Below are positions 25,895-35,709 of a stretch of 64,000 nucleotides of DNA, in pieces. Positions within the stretch are counted from its first letter, which is position 1; each line of letters opens with the position of its first letter. A program made the position numbers and the translations under genes. Origin of the DNA: Furfurilactobacillus milii (GTDB taxonomy: Bacteria; Bacillota; Bacilli; Lactobacillales; Lactobacillaceae); contig NZ_WEZQ01000009.1 in the NCBI RefSeq assembly GCF_009864005.1, forward strand, positions 31,920 through 95,919, given 5' to 3'. The notes below the pieces were generated by a model. That model ran no database searches. It was not told where the DNA came from and was given only the letters and a program-made list of their open reading frames with translations.

Positions 25895-26532
25895 TGATTA
25901 CTATTTTATCTGATCATTGGCAAGAGCTGTTGACCGGTCTGGGTTGGACGCTATTATCCAGTGTCCTGGCGTTAATTTTCAGTCTGATTATCGGTTCATT
26001 ATTTGCCATCATGGAAGTTACGGAAAGTAAAGTGGCACGCACAATTGCTCGGATCTATATCGAAATTTTCCGGAACATTCCATTACTGGTTATTACAAGT
26101 TTCTTCTACCTTGTCATTCCAATGTATGTCGTTAAAGTTAACGGCTTTACTGCTGGGACGATTGGGCTAACAATTTATACATCAGCGTTCATTGCTGAAA
26201 CGGTACGGTCAGGGATTCAATCTGTCGACCCAGGCCAAATGGAAGGTGCTCGGGCGAACGGATTGACGTTCTGGCAGGCCATGTCAAACGTCATCTTGCC
26301 ACAAGCATTCCGTTTGGTTATTCCCCCACTTGGTAACCAGTTCGTTAACTTGGTTAAGAACTCATCCGTGCTGGCCTTCGTTGCCGGGTTTGATTTAATG
26401 TATCAAGCCAACAACATTGCATCCATCACGTTTGATACGATTAACAGTTATATGGTTGTCGGGGTGTTGTACCTGATTATCACGATGCCAATCAGTTACT
26501 ACATGCGTTATCTAGAGAAACGCTTAGCGTAG
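25894..26532 (+). CDS. glnM: amino-acid ABC importer permease (first)
   Basis: About 212 residues, HisM/GlnP type with five or so membrane helices and the EAA loop GQMEGARANGLTFWQAMSNVILPQA, which contacts the ATPase. Its start overlaps the stop of the binding-protein gene by one base. It forms a heterodimer with the next permease. Confidence 0.88.
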   Translation: MITILSDHWQELLTGLGWTLLSSVLALIFSLIIGSLFAIMEVTESKVARTIARIYIEIFRNIPLLVITSFFYLVIPMYVVKVNGFTAGTIGLTIYTSAFIAETVRSGIQSVDPGQMEGARANGLTFWQAMSNVILPQAFRLVIPPLGNQFVNLVKNSSVLAFVAGFDLMYQANNIASITFDTINSYMVVGVLYLIITMPISYYMRYLEKRLA

Positions 26533-26548
26533 AAAGGGGAGCTAACAG

Positions 26549-27202
26549 ATGAAATCATTTATTGATGCCTATTCATGGATCAACCTCCGTTACCTCCTCG
26601 AAGGGCTGTGGATTACTGTTGAAGTGTCCGTTGCATCCGTGATTTTAAGCTTTATTCTCGGTTCATTTTTAGGAATTATTCGGTATACAAAAATTAAGTA
26701 TGTTTCGGCGATTGTCGGTTTTATTATCGATCTTATTCGGAACTTGCCACTGTTGCTGATCATCTTCTTCACTTACTTTGGATTGCCAAACTTCGGATTC
26801 AAACCCGAAATTATTCCAGCGACAATCTTAGCGATGACCATTTTCGAATCCACCATGTTGGCCGAAATTATTCGGTCAGGGATTCAGGCGGTTCCGAATG
26901 GTCAGATGGAAGGTGCCCGGGCAAACGGATTGACGTACTGGCAGGCTATGTTCCAGATCATTCTGCCACAAGCCTACAAAAAGATGATTCCTGCGTTGGT
27001 TAGTCAGTTTATTTCACTGATCAAGGATACGTCGCTGGCAACGATCATTGTGTTACCAGATTTGACGTACCACGCACAAATTATTTATGGACAGAACGCC
27101 AACTACATTATTCCAATGTTCTTAGCACTTGCTGTGATGTACTTTATCGTATGTTACGGATTGTCTGTTTTGGCCAATTACATCGACCGTCGTTTAGCTT
27201 AA
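26549..27202 (+). CDS. glnP: amino-acid ABC importer permease (second)
   Basis: About 217 residues, homologous to the previous gene (EAA loop GQMEGARANGLTYWQAMFQIILPQA). GGGGAGCTAACAG lies before the ATG. Last gene of the importer, followed by a strong terminator. Confidence 0.88.
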   Translation: MKSFIDAYSWINLRYLLEGLWITVEVSVASVILSFILGSFLGIIRYTKIKYVSAIVGFIIDLIRNLPLLLIIFFTYFGLPNFGFKPEIIPATILAMTIFESTMLAEIIRSGIQAVPNGQMEGARANGLTYWQAMFQIILPQAYKKMIPALVSQFISLIKDTSLATIIVLPDLTYHAQIIYGQNANYIIPMFLALAVMYFIVCYGLSVLANYIDRRLA

Positions 27203-27224
27203 TTCGGTTTATATATCATTTTTG

Positions 27225-27267
27225 CCATCAATCAACTGGTTTCTGCCAGTGATTGATGGTTTTTTTG
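27225..27267 (+). terminator. rho-independent terminator
   Basis: CCATCAATCAACTGG (27225-27239) pairs with CCAGTGATTGATGG (27246-27259), one mismatch, followed by seven or more T residues. Confidence 0.88.
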
Positions 27268-27279
27268 TTCATTGCTTCC

Positions 27280-27458
27280 GGTGGTCAGCATTGGCACGCT
27301 CGCCGTGGGACCGGTTCAAGCCTCCCAAGTTCGGAGTCTCTCACCTCGCCGACAAGCCTCGTAAAGCCCACGAGTCTTGTCGACCGTCCGTATTGTAAAT
27401 TCGAGAAAACCATTCGAATTAACAACACCTTCACGGGTCGGTATCAATGCTGACCACC
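27280..27458 (-). repeat. dispersed structured repeat, copy 6 (- sense)
   Basis: P1 is GGTGGTCAGCATTG (27280-27293) with CAATGCTGACCACC (27445-27458), fourteen perfect pairs. P2 has TTGTAAATTCGA with TCGAATTAACAA, one mismatch. On the minus strand GTCGACAAG-A-CTCG faces CGAG-G-CTTGTCGGC with one U-G. The ACCGGTCCC box is present. It lies downstream of the glutamine-type importer. Confidence 0.78.
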
Positions 27459-27614
27459 TAACGCTTTGTTCGTGGTCTAAGGGCTGCATGCATGATAACT
27501 AATTGAAATCAAAAAAAGTTAAATAAATATTTCTTTTGTGGAAAAAGTGCTATTCTAATTGAAAATTAATCTTTAGGATTCGTACATATTATTTTTACTT
27601 AGGGGGTGACGGGG

Positions 27615-28343
27615 ATGGAGATTCAATTAGATCAGGTTCGCAAAGATTATGGTCGTACGGAGGTTTTACACGGTGTGTCTTTTTCATTGCCGTTGGATAC
27701 TGGCAATGTCTTTGGCTTGATTGGGCCAAACGGGGCAGGCAAATCAACCTTAATGCGGTTGCTCAGCGGGATTACGACCATCAATGGTGGGCAATTGAAG
27801 ATTGATACTCAGGGTGATTCACACTATGACAAGTGGGCTCAGCGCAATTCACTGTATATTCCGGCTGGTGATCGTGGATTACGAAATAAATTAACGCCAT
27901 TGGAAAATCTACGTTATTTCAGTGCTATTCGATGTGTACCATTTAGAGATACACAGGCCAGAATGCTGGCCAATGCCAAGCTGTTTGATGCGGAAAGTCT
28001 TATGAATAAAGAGTTTGATCAAATGTCGACTGGACAAAAGAAAAAGGCAACATTACTCGTCGCCATTTCGTTTGATACACCGATGTTATTGTTGGACGAA
28101 CCTTCAAATGGTCTGGATATGTCTGCACAAGTCGATTTAATGAAGCTGGTTGACTCTGTTGCTAAAAAGTCGCAGCATACGATTATTCTGTCTTCCCATG
28201 ATCCAGTACTAATGAGTGAAGTGACCACACAGTATATATTTGTGAATGAGGGGACTGTGATTAAAACGGTCGATCACAGTTTGTCGGAAGCGGAATTGCG
28301 GCAAATGTATGAACAACTTTATCAAAAGGCGGTGATTCGATGA
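27615..28343 (+). CDS. ABC-2 exporter ATPase
   Basis: About 242 residues. It has Walker A GPNGAGKST, a degenerate signature MSTGQKKK in place of LSGGQ, Walker B MLLLDEPSNGLD and switch His in LSSHDPVL. It belongs to the drug/lipid/bacteriocin-type export ATPases. ATG 27615 follows AGGGGGTG. It overlaps the permease gene by four bases, so the two form one transporter. Substrate unknown. Confidence 0.85.
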   Translation: MEIQLDQVRKDYGRTEVLHGVSFSLPLDTGNVFGLIGPNGAGKSTLMRLLSGITTINGGQLKIDTQGDSHYDKWAQRNSLYIPAGDRGLRNKLTPLENLRYFSAIRCVPFRDTQARMLANAKLFDAESLMNKEFDQMSTGQKKKATLLVAISFDTPMLLLDEPSNGLDMSAQVDLMKLVDSVAKKSQHTIILSSHDPVLMSEVTTQYIFVNEGTVIKTVDHSLSEAELRQMYEQLYQKAVIR

Positions 28344-29128
28344 GCGTACGTGAATTGGGCACCATGATCTGGGTTGAAGTAACGATGCAAATGAAGACGG
28401 ACATCAAATACTTATCATCGACCGTGAGTGAGTTTATTCTTTATACTTTTGCATATTTAGCGGTAGTGATCTTTGGAGCAGTGAAGGGCATGAACGCTTT
28501 TTATCACACAAATCTTGGCGTTGTCATGATCCTAATTGGTTTTATGTTTTGGAATATGGGCGTGGTGGCAATGGACGAGTCGACTCTGTTTATTGAGACA
28601 GGGGCACGAACGGGTATTCTAGAAACGGAAATTCAATCCCGCTTTTCGCTGTGGTTCATTGCACTAGTTCGCAGCTGGGTCACTGATATTTATTACTTTG
28701 TGTACTTACTCATTTTGAGTGTGATCACAGCATTTGTTATTTCTGTTCCAGTCCTGCAATTAGTTAAGGCTGACGTTCTCGTATTTGTCATCGCCATTAT
28801 TTCAAACGTCGGCATGTTAGGGATTGGGCTGCTATTTGGGGCTGGTTCGTTGAGATTTAAGCGAGTGGGTAACTGGAGCAGCATTCTTCAGTCAGCGATA
28901 TTATTCGTGGCAAACGTTGCGATGCCAAATTACTTTGGTGCCCAGTTGTTATTGCCGTTTGGTGCCGGTATTGAAATCACAAGGCACTTGTTCCTTGGAC
29001 AATCAGTATCGCTTAACCTCATTGGAACTTATTTTGGCGTAAACGTCATCTGGTTTGCTCTGGGCTTAGTCATTTTTCGCCATGCAATGCAGAAAGAGCG
29101 GCGCATTGGCAGTTTTGATCGATTTTAA
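28340..29128 (+). CDS. ABC-2 exporter permease
   Basis: About 262 residues with six membrane helices and the overall ABC-2 permease layout. The ATG overlaps the ATPase stop. Partner of the preceding ATPase. The pair is followed by a terminator and then by a separate 39-codon gene; whether that peptide is a substrate is only a guess. Confidence 0.82.
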   Translation: MSVRELGTMIWVEVTMQMKTDIKYLSSTVSEFILYTFAYLAVVIFGAVKGMNAFYHTNLGVVMILIGFMFWNMGVVAMDESTLFIETGARTGILETEIQSRFSLWFIALVRSWVTDIYYFVYLLILSVITAFVISVPVLQLVKADVLVFVIAIISNVGMLGIGLLFGAGSLRFKRVGNWSSILQSAILFVANVAMPNYFGAQLLLPFGAGIEITRHLFLGQSVSLNLIGTYFGVNVIWFALGLVIFRHAMQKERRIGSFDRF

Positions 29129-29142
29129 AATAAACGAAATGG

Positions 29143-29174
29143 ATGCGGACATTAAAAATGTCCGTATTTTTTTG
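29143..29174 (+). terminator. rho-independent terminator
   Basis: ATGCGGACATT (29143-29153) pairs with AATGTCCGTAT (29157-29167), one wobble, followed by a T run. Confidence 0.88.
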
Positions 29175-29183
29175 AGTTACCAC

Positions 29184-29211
29184 TTGCAATTACTTTGTTA
29201 CGCACTATAAT
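29184..29211 (+). promoter_or_regulatory. strong promoter for the 39-codon gene
   Basis: -35 TTGCAA (29184-29189), 16-base spacer and consensus -10 TATAAT (29206-29211). Confidence 0.7.
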
Positions 29212-29270
29212 AATGCTATACAAATTACTTAAACACAAATAGTAATGCAATTGAAAGAAAGATGAGGTTT

Positions 29271-29390
29271 ATGCGGAATGATGAAATGAGAGATATGCAG
29301 CTAATCAGTAATGGCGGTGTTTGGTCTGAACTGGAAATTGAGGAGCTGAGCCGCCATCAACGGGGAAGAAATCAATACAAGCGTTGGTAA
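29271..29390 (+). CDS. small peptide gene, 39 aa
   Basis: ORF of 39 residues (42 if the in-frame ATG at 29262 is used) standing between its own promoter (29184-29211) and terminator (29453-29496). It begins MRNDEMRDMQLISNGG; the remaining 23 residues are charged and end NQYKRW. The Gly-Gly after a short acidic leader recalls double-glycine leaders of bacteriocin or pheromone precursors, but the leader lacks the usual hydrophobic spacing, so this is only a possibility. The ribosome site is modest (GAGG at 29264-29267). Not recognised; the complete transcription unit is the main argument that it is real. Confidence 0.5.
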   Translation: MRNDEMRDMQLISNGGVWSELEIEELSRHQRGRNQYKRW

Positions 29391-29452
29391 AAAGAAAAAT
29401 GTGGGTTTGATGAAAACTGACCAACCGTGCAAAATTAAAAAAATTTAACTTG

Positions 29453-29496
29453 AATCATTCACTGACTGTTTGAAAGGCAATCGGTGAATGATTTTT
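29453..29496 (+). terminator. terminator of the 39-codon gene
   Basis: AATCATTCAC (29453-29462) pairs with GTGAATGATT (29483-29492) and is followed by TTTTC. Confidence 0.75.
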
Positions 29497-29607
29497 CGTT
29501 TGCTCAAAATGCCGTTGCATTAGCATTTGTTTGACATCTCAGTTATTGAAAGTGTTGCTTACTATTAGTTACTGATGATGTGGGGATAAACGGGGCTGCA
29601 TTTCTGC

Positions 29608-29636
29608 TTGTAAATTAGAATTTGATTAGTTATACT
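29608..29636 (+). promoter_or_regulatory. promoter of oppDFBCA
   Basis: -35 TTGTAA (29608-29613), 17-base spacer, -10 TATACT (29631-29636). The region before it (29497-29607) shows nothing else I can support. Confidence 0.55.
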
Positions 29637-29738
29637 CTGTCTAATGACTTTTTAATCTTACGAATAAGACTGTGTTCATCATACATAACGGGCAATGTTT
29701 GATGCACTTGAATGCGGTTGAAGAAATGAGGGAGTAGC

Positions 29739-30740
29739 ATGGCAGATGAAGAGAACCATTTTCTAAAAATCGAAGACGTCAGTACAGCTTTTAAGATTCA
29801 AGGTAAATATTACCCAGCTGTATCTGACGTCTCTTTAGATATCCACAATGATGAGATTGTTGCCATTGTGGGGGAGTCCGGATGTGGTAAAAGTACCTTA
29901 GCAACGACGATCATGGGCCTGCATGATCCTGCTGAAACCAAAATTGGTGGCAAAATTGAGTTTGAGGGTCAAGACCTGTTGACACTCAATGAAGACCAGA
30001 TGAACAAGATTCGTGGTGCCAAAATTGGCATGATCTTCCAGGACCCGTTATCAGCGTTAAACCCACTGAAACGAATTGGCGATCAAATTCAAGAAGGCTT
30101 GGATTACCACACCAAGATGACTGAGTCTGAAAAGAAGGCCCGTGTGCTTGAGTTGGTTAACCAAGTTGGGATTCCTCATCCAGAACGGGTTATCCGTCAA
30201 TTTCCACATGAATTATCTGGTGGGATGCGTCAACGTGTGGTTATCGCCATCGCGATTGCCTGCAAACCAGATCTGATGATTGCTGACGAACCAACCACCG
30301 CCTTGGACGTTACCATCCAAGCACAAATCTTGGACTTACTTAAGGATATTCAAAAAGAAAACCATGCCGGGATCATTTTGATCACGCATGATTTGGGTGT
30401 TGTCGCTGAGACGGCTGATGAAGTTGCGGTTATGTATGCTGGTCAGGTCGTTGAAAAGGGTTCTGCCAAACAGATTTTTGATAATCCGTTGCATCCTTAC
30501 ACGCGCTCATTGTTGCGTTCAATGCCACAAAAAGACAGTGAAAATGACGATCTGTATGTCATTGAAGGTTCTGTTCCTTCATTACAGAAGATGCCTCAAG
30601 ACGGCTGTAAGTTTGCTCCACGGATTCCATGGGTTCCCGCAAGCGAACATGAAGCGCACCCAACGATGCATGAAGTTGAACCGGGTCATCGTGTCCGTTG
30701 CACCTGCTACAAAAACTTTAAGTTCCAAGACGAAGCTTAG
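29739..30740 (+). CDS. oppD: oligopeptide ABC importer ATPase OppD
   Basis: About 333 residues. It has Walker [10 protein letters not shown] (residues 45-53), signature LSGGMRQR, Walker B LMIADEP and [12 protein letters not shown], all as in OppD/DppD. A cysteine-rich C-terminal tail ([17 protein letters not shown]) matches the usual OppD end. GAGGGAG precedes the ATG. First gene of oppDFBCA. Confidence 0.93.
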   Translation: MADEENHFLKIEDVSTAFKIQGKYYPAVSDVSLDIHNDEIVAIVGESGCGKSTLATTIMGLHDPAETKIGGKIEFEGQDLLTLNEDQMNKIRGAKIGMIFQDPLSALNPLKRIGDQIQEGLDYHTKMTESEKKARVLELVNQVGIPHPERVIRQFPHELSGGMRQRVVIAIAIACKPDLMIADEPTTALDVTIQAQILDLLKDIQKENHAGIILITHDLGVVAETADEVAVMYAGQVVEKGSAKQIFDNPLHPYTRSLLRSMPQKDSENDDLYVIEGSVPSLQKMPQDGCKFAPRIPWVPASEHEAHPTMHEVEPGHRVRCTCYKNFKFQDEA

Positions 30741-30755
30741 AATGGGGGAGAGTAA

Positions 30756-31709
30756 ATGAGTTTAATTGAAGTTAAAGATCTAGAAGTTCATTACCCAATC
30801 CGTTCTGGGTTTTGGAACCGAGTAACGGATGAAGTGCTGGCTGTGGATGGTATTAGTTTAAATATTGAAGCCGGTGAGACATACGGGCTCGTTGGCGAAT
30901 CTGGGTCTGGCAAGTCAACGACTGGTAAATCTATTGTTGGCCTGGAAAAGCCGACAAAGGGTCAGATTCTTTACAAGGGAAAGGATATTACCAAGCCCAG
31001 CAATCGTCGAGAATTAGATTATAACCAAGATGTACAGATGATTTTTCAGGATTCATTATCTAGTCTGAATCCGCGTAAACGGATTGAAGATATAATCGCC
31101 GAACCAATTCGTAACTTTGAACATCTTGATAAAAATCAGGAAAAATTAAGAGTTTTGCAATTATTAGATATTGTAGGCCTAGATGCCGACGCCTTATACA
31201 AGTATCCTCATCAATTTTCAGGTGGTCAGCGACAACGTATTGGTGTGGCACGCGCGGTTGCCACTAATCCTAAACTGATTGTGGCTGATGAACCTGTATC
31301 AGCACTTGACCTGTCCGTTCAGGCCCAAGTTTTAAACTTTATGAAACGAATTCAGCGTGATTTCGGAATCTCCTATCTATTTATCTCTCATGATCTTGGT
31401 GTCGTCCGTCACATGTGTGACAATATTGCGATTATGCATCGTGGTCGATTAGTTGAGATTGGGACGCGTGATGATATTTACAATCATCCGATGCACATTT
31501 ACACAAAGCGACTACTTTCTGCGATTCCAGAAACAAGTGTTGAGGGTCGTGCAGAAGCCAGAGCACATCGTGAAGCTGTCGAGCAAGAATTTCAGGAGAA
31601 TCAATCCCGATACTACGATAAGGATGGTAAGGTCTTGCCACTAGTAGACGTTTCTGCTACTCATAAGGTCGCTTTGCCGGAAGACGAAATTGAAGAGGAG
31701 GACAAGTAA
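30756..31709 (+). CDS. oppF: oligopeptide ABC importer ATPase OppF
   Basis: About 317 residues. It has Walker A GESGSGKST (residues 47-55), FQDSLSSLNPRKR, signature FSGGQRQR and Walker B LIVADEPVSALDLSVQAQV, the OppF pattern. A GGGGGAG site precedes ATG 30756, 16 bases after oppD. Second ATPase of the heterodimer. Confidence 0.93.
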   Translation: MSLIEVKDLEVHYPIRSGFWNRVTDEVLAVDGISLNIEAGETYGLVGESGSGKSTTGKSIVGLEKPTKGQILYKGKDITKPSNRRELDYNQDVQMIFQDSLSSLNPRKRIEDIIAEPIRNFEHLDKNQEKLRVLQLLDIVGLDADALYKYPHQFSGGQRQRIGVARAVATNPKLIVADEPVSALDLSVQAQVLNFMKRIQRDFGISYLFISHDLGVVRHMCDNIAIMHRGRLVEIGTRDDIYNHPMHIYTKRLLSAIPETSVEGRAEARAHREAVEQEFQENQSRYYDKDGKVLPLVDVSATHKVALPEDEIEEEDK

Positions 31710-31710
31710 T

Positions 31711-32670
31711 ATGTGGAAAACAGTTTTGCGCCGTGTCCTCATTATGATTCCAGAAATAATCATATTAAGTATCTTAGTTTTTTTGTTGGCCAAAGCAATG
31801 CCTGGTGATCCATTTACTGGTAGTATCGGTCCACATACTAGCGCGGCCCAGATTCATCATCTGAAAGAGGCAGCCGGTTTATATAATCCATGGTACGAGC
31901 AGTATTGGAACTGGGTGGTTCACTTATTTCATGGGAATCTAGGAACAAGTTTTCAGTATCAAGAACCAGTTACCAGAATTATTGGTAATCGTGCTATTAA
32001 TACTCTGTGGCTCGCCGTTTTTGCAATGGTATTAACTTACGCCATCGGTATTCCAATGGGGTTGTACGCTGGTCGTAATCAAAACAAAATAGGTGACACT
32101 ATTATTAGAGTTTACACATTTGTTACGATGTCGATTCCTTTTTTCGTTATCTTAGTTCTCGGGTTGTGGATTTTCGGCTACGTGCTTGGTTGGTTTCCAA
32201 CAACAGGCTCTGTGAGCGCAACGGCTAATAGTGGGATGGCGACGACGCTGTCCAGATTGCAGCATATAGTTTTACCAGGACTTTTGGCTGCTTTGTTTGG
32301 GACAGTAAATATCGTTCAGTATTTACGATCAGAAGTTATTGATGCAAAACGGTCAGACTATGTTAGAACAGCCCGTTCTAAAGGCGTTCCGACGGGAGAT
32401 GTGTTCCGCCACCATATTTTAAGAAACTCGTTGTTACCAATCGCAGCATTTGCCGGTTATTCAATTACAGGCCTGTTAGGTGGGTCACTATATACGGAAA
32501 TGGTCTTCTCATATCCTGGGATGGGTCTTTTGTTCTTAAATTCAATATCTTATCGTGATTATACGGTCATTACGGCACTTGTACTGTTGTATGGCATATT
32601 GAACTTATTTGGTACCCTTCTTTCAGATATTATTCTTTCTGCTGTTGATCCGCGAGTTCGTATTCAGTAA
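31711..32670 (+). CDS. oppB: oligopeptide ABC importer permease OppB
   Basis: About 319 residues. It has an N-terminal helix, the family opening AMPGDPFTGS, periplasm-side loop, and EAA loop near VRTARSKGVPTGDVFRHHILRNSLLP. GAGGAGG, inside the end of oppF, positions ATG 31711. Forms the channel with OppC. Confidence 0.92.
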   Translation: MWKTVLRRVLIMIPEIIILSILVFLLAKAMPGDPFTGSIGPHTSAAQIHHLKEAAGLYNPWYEQYWNWVVHLFHGNLGTSFQYQEPVTRIIGNRAINTLWLAVFAMVLTYAIGIPMGLYAGRNQNKIGDTIIRVYTFVTMSIPFFVILVLGLWIFGYVLGWFPTTGSVSATANSGMATTLSRLQHIVLPGLLAALFGTVNIVQYLRSEVIDAKRSDYVRTARSKGVPTGDVFRHHILRNSLLPIAAFAGYSITGLLGGSLYTEMVFSYPGMGLLFLNSISYRDYTVITALVLLYGILNLFGTLLSDIILSAVDPRVRIQ

Positions 32671-32683
32671 AGGAGATGTAAAA

Positions 32684-33631
32684 ATGTCTCAAAATCAGTT
32701 AAACAGACAGTCTTCAATTTCAGAAGAAGACTTAGCACGTTTATCAAAAGAAGCTGAGCAAGAAGCAACACCATCTTCCTTACGTATTGTATGGAATGAA
32801 TTCAAGGCTGACCGTCCGGCGTTGTTTGCTTTAGTGATTATGGTCGTATTTATTTTGTTTGTGATGATTGCTTCTTTGTTTATTAATCAGGGTCAAGCTA
32901 TGGCCACAAATATTATGGATTCTTACGACAAACCATTTACGCAATTCTTTTTAGGAACAGACCAAGGCGGCCGTTCAATTGCTAAACAGTTGATTTTAGG
33001 TTCTAGGAACTCTATAGGAATTGCAATTGGACTAACTATAATTAGTTCAACCTTTGGTATTTGTTATGGGTTAATTGCTGGTTATTTTGGCGGAATTGTC
33101 GATAATGTGATGATGCGTATTTATGACTTTATGTTGATGTTGCCAATTACCCTTTTCATTATTGTTTTAGTCACAATTATCCCTAACTACAATGTTGTTA
33201 CTTTAACGCTTATTTTAAGTTCTTTTTATTGGATGGGAACTTCACGTTTGATTCGTGCGCGTACTTTATCTGAGTCTAAAAAGGACTATGTGGCCGCTTC
33301 GAAAACCTCAGGGACTAGTACCTTTAAAATCATTTTTCGAGAAATCATGCCCAACATTTCATCGTTAATTATTGTCGACACTATGTTGTCTTTCGCCGAA
33401 AATATTGGGGTTGAAACTGGACTAAGTTATTTAGGCTTTGGATTGCCAACCAATACACCTTCACTAGGTACAATGATTGCCAATGCTAATGATCCAAGCA
33501 GTATTACAGAATATTGGTGGACCTGGTTGTTGGCTGCTGTTGAAATTATAATTTTGACACTTTCAATCAGTTATATTGGTCAAGTTATTCGTCGGGCGAC
33601 AGATGCATCACAGCGTCTTGGTGATGATTAA
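32684..33631 (+). CDS. oppC: oligopeptide ABC importer permease OppC
   Basis: About 315 residues. It has a cytoplasmic N-terminal stretch, then the conserved FLGTDQGGRSIAKQLILGSRNSI of OppC/DppC and EAA loop DYVAASKTSGTSTFKIIFREIMPN. AAAGGAGATG precedes ATG 32684. Partner of OppB. Confidence 0.92.
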   Translation: MSQNQLNRQSSISEEDLARLSKEAEQEATPSSLRIVWNEFKADRPALFALVIMVVFILFVMIASLFINQGQAMATNIMDSYDKPFTQFFLGTDQGGRSIAKQLILGSRNSIGIAIGLTIISSTFGICYGLIAGYFGGIVDNVMMRIYDFMLMLPITLFIIVLVTIIPNYNVVTLTLILSSFYWMGTSRLIRARTLSESKKDYVAASKTSGTSTFKIIFREIMPNISSLIIVDTMLSFAENIGVETGLSYLGFGLPTNTPSLGTMIANANDPSSITEYWWTWLLAAVEIIILTLSISYIGQVIRRATDASQRLGDD

Positions 33632-33755
33632 AAAAATGAGACAGATGAAAATGAGATTTTTTTAATTATTATCTTTACAAATTCTCATTTAGCGGTACAC
33701 TTAGTTCCGTAATTATTTGATTATAATGTTTTTCATTATTTGGGAGGATGAGTGC

Positions 33756-35537
33756 ATGAAAAAAACTAAGTTTGCTCTAGCCGGAGCAGCAGCACTTTCA
33801 GTACTTACGTTGGCCGCTTGTTCAAGTAAGAGTAGTAGTTCTCAACCATCAACAGCTGTTAAGATGGCAAAATCATATAATGCTTCAGGATCCATTGACA
33901 AAAATGCGACTATTAAAGCCGCAGAAGTTAACGATGCCCCCTTCAAGGGTGTCAGTGATACTGTGTTAGCTTCGAATGCTGAAGATGGTGATGTTTTCTC
34001 ACCTGGTCTACAGGGATTGTTCAAGACAGATAAAAACTACAACATTGTTGATGGCGGCCCTGCTAATCTTAAGTTGAATCGTTCCAATAATACGGCAACA
34101 ATCACGCTTCGCAGTAACTTAAAGTGGTCGAATGGCTCGCAAGTAACTGCGAAGGATGTTGAATATGCTTATGAAGTTCTTGGCAATAAAGACTCCGATA
34201 CTCAACAATACAGTTCGAGTCTGGAACAGATTAAAGGTATGACAGAATACCATAGTGGTAAGGCATCCACAATTTCTGGTATTGAAATGCCAGACGGTGA
34301 AAAAGGCAAAAAGGTTGTTATTCACTATAAGCACGTCACGCCTTCAATGAAACGTTCCGGTAATGGATTCTTTTGGGAGTATGCTGAGCCATATGAATAT
34401 ATCAAGAATGTTCCAATAAGCAAATTGGCTTCCGCACCTCAAGTTCGTAAGAATCCTATTTTCTATGGTCCATTTAAATTGCAGAAAATGGTTACTGGTG
34501 AATCGACTAGTTGGGTACGCAATCCATACTACTGGGGTAAGAAGGCAAATGCTAAGGCAGTCACCATTAATGTAGTTTCATCGAGTGCCGCAGGTTCTGC
34601 ATTTAAAGCCCACAAGTATGACTTTACTGTTGGTACAACAGGAATTGCCGCTTCACAATATCCAACCGTTAAAAAGTTGAGTGATTACACCAACGTTGGT
34701 TCTCCAGAGATGGGTTATGGATACCTTGGCTTCATGGTTGGACATATGAATTCTAAGACGGGTATGAATGTCATGGACAAAGACTCCAAGGTTTCAAACA
34801 AGAGTCTTCGTCAAGCCATTGGATACGCAATGAATGTTGACGCAGTCGAAAAGAAGTTTGGTAACGGCCTCGGAAAACGCGCAACTACGTTAATTCCTAG
34901 CGTATTTACCGATTATCATGACAAGAGTGCTAAGGGCTTTCCATTGAACTTAAAGAAGGCCAATAAGCTTTTAGATGATGCGGGATACAAGAAGAAGGGC
35001 AAATGGCGTCAAACGCCTGATGGTAAAAAGCTGGTTTTGCACTTCGCTGCGATGAAGAGTTCTTCTACGCATGATGAAGAAATTCAAAATTATTTGCAGC
35101 AATGGCATAAGATTGGTCTTGATGTTCAATTAACTGGCGGCAAGACGATGGAGATGAATGCGTTTTACGATGCTATTCAGTCTCCCAAACCACCTAAGAA
35201 TGTTGACTTCTTTGAAGCTGCTTGGCAAGTAAGCTCTGAACCTACTCCAACTATGTATGAAGCTAATGCTCCATTCAATATGGGTCATTTTGCAACAAAG
35301 AAAAACACACAACTGATTGAAAATATGAACAATAACAAAGCCTTCAGCAATTCATATCGGAAGACACAGTTTAAAGACTGGCAAGCCTATATGAATCAAC
35401 AAGCTGCTTACATTCCTGAAAGCGAAGGTTTGACTTGGACGCCAGTTAACCATCGTATTAAGAATTACAGTACATCTGCAGCTGATTCAAATGATTCATG
35501 GGCTACTATGGGTGCCACGTCAGCTAATCCGAAATAA
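33756..35537 (+). CDS. oppA: oligopeptide-binding lipoprotein OppA
   Basis: About 593 residues with a lipobox LAAC, so lipid-anchored outside. SBP_bac_5 features include WSNGSQVTAKDVEYAYEVL, FYGPFKLQKM and RQAIGYAMNVDAVEKKFG. It is longer than and clearly different from the other three OppA-like proteins here. GGGAGGATGAGTGC precedes the ATG. A -10-like TATAAT (33722-33727) in the 124-base gap suggests an extra promoter, giving more binding protein than permease. Confidence 0.92.
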   Translation: MKKTKFALAGAAALSVLTLAACSSKSSSSQPSTAVKMAKSYNASGSIDKNATIKAAEVNDAPFKGVSDTVLASNAEDGDVFSPGLQGLFKTDKNYNIVDGGPANLKLNRSNNTATITLRSNLKWSNGSQVTAKDVEYAYEVLGNKDSDTQQYSSSLEQIKGMTEYHSGKASTISGIEMPDGEKGKKVVIHYKHVTPSMKRSGNGFFWEYAEPYEYIKNVPISKLASAPQVRKNPIFYGPFKLQKMVTGESTSWVRNPYYWGKKANAKAVTINVVSSSAAGSAFKAHKYDFTVGTTGIAASQYPTVKKLSDYTNVGSPEMGYGYLGFMVGHMNSKTGMNVMDKDSKVSNKSLRQAIGYAMNVDAVEKKFGNGLGKRATTLIPSVFTDYHDKSAKGFPLNLKKANKLLDDAGYKKKGKWRQTPDGKKLVLHFAAMKSSSTHDEEIQNYLQQWHKIGLDVQLTGGKTMEMNAFYDAIQSPKPPKNVDFFEAAWQVSSEPTPTMYEANAPFNMGHFATKKNTQLIENMNNNKAFSNSYRKTQFKDWQAYMNQQAAYIPESEGLTWTPVNHRIKNYSTSAADSNDSWATMGATSANPK

Positions 35538-35562
35538 ACTTAGTTATTTTAATGTGTCATTA

Positions 35563-35594
35563 AACGTCTTGAGTGTAAGCTCAAGGCGTTTTTT
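35563..35594 (+). terminator. terminator of oppDFBCA
   Basis: ACGTCTTGAG (35564-35573) pairs with CTCAAGGCGT (35580-35589) with one wobble, followed by six T residues. Confidence 0.85.
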
Positions 35595-35709
35595 AGCCCA
35601 AATGAGCCCTGTAAATTAAAAGGAAGCGCATGTTCACGGAAGCTTTTATCTGTACAAATAAATGGAATCTAGAGTCTTCTTTCAAAGTCTTACTTCATGT
35701 GATGCCGGG

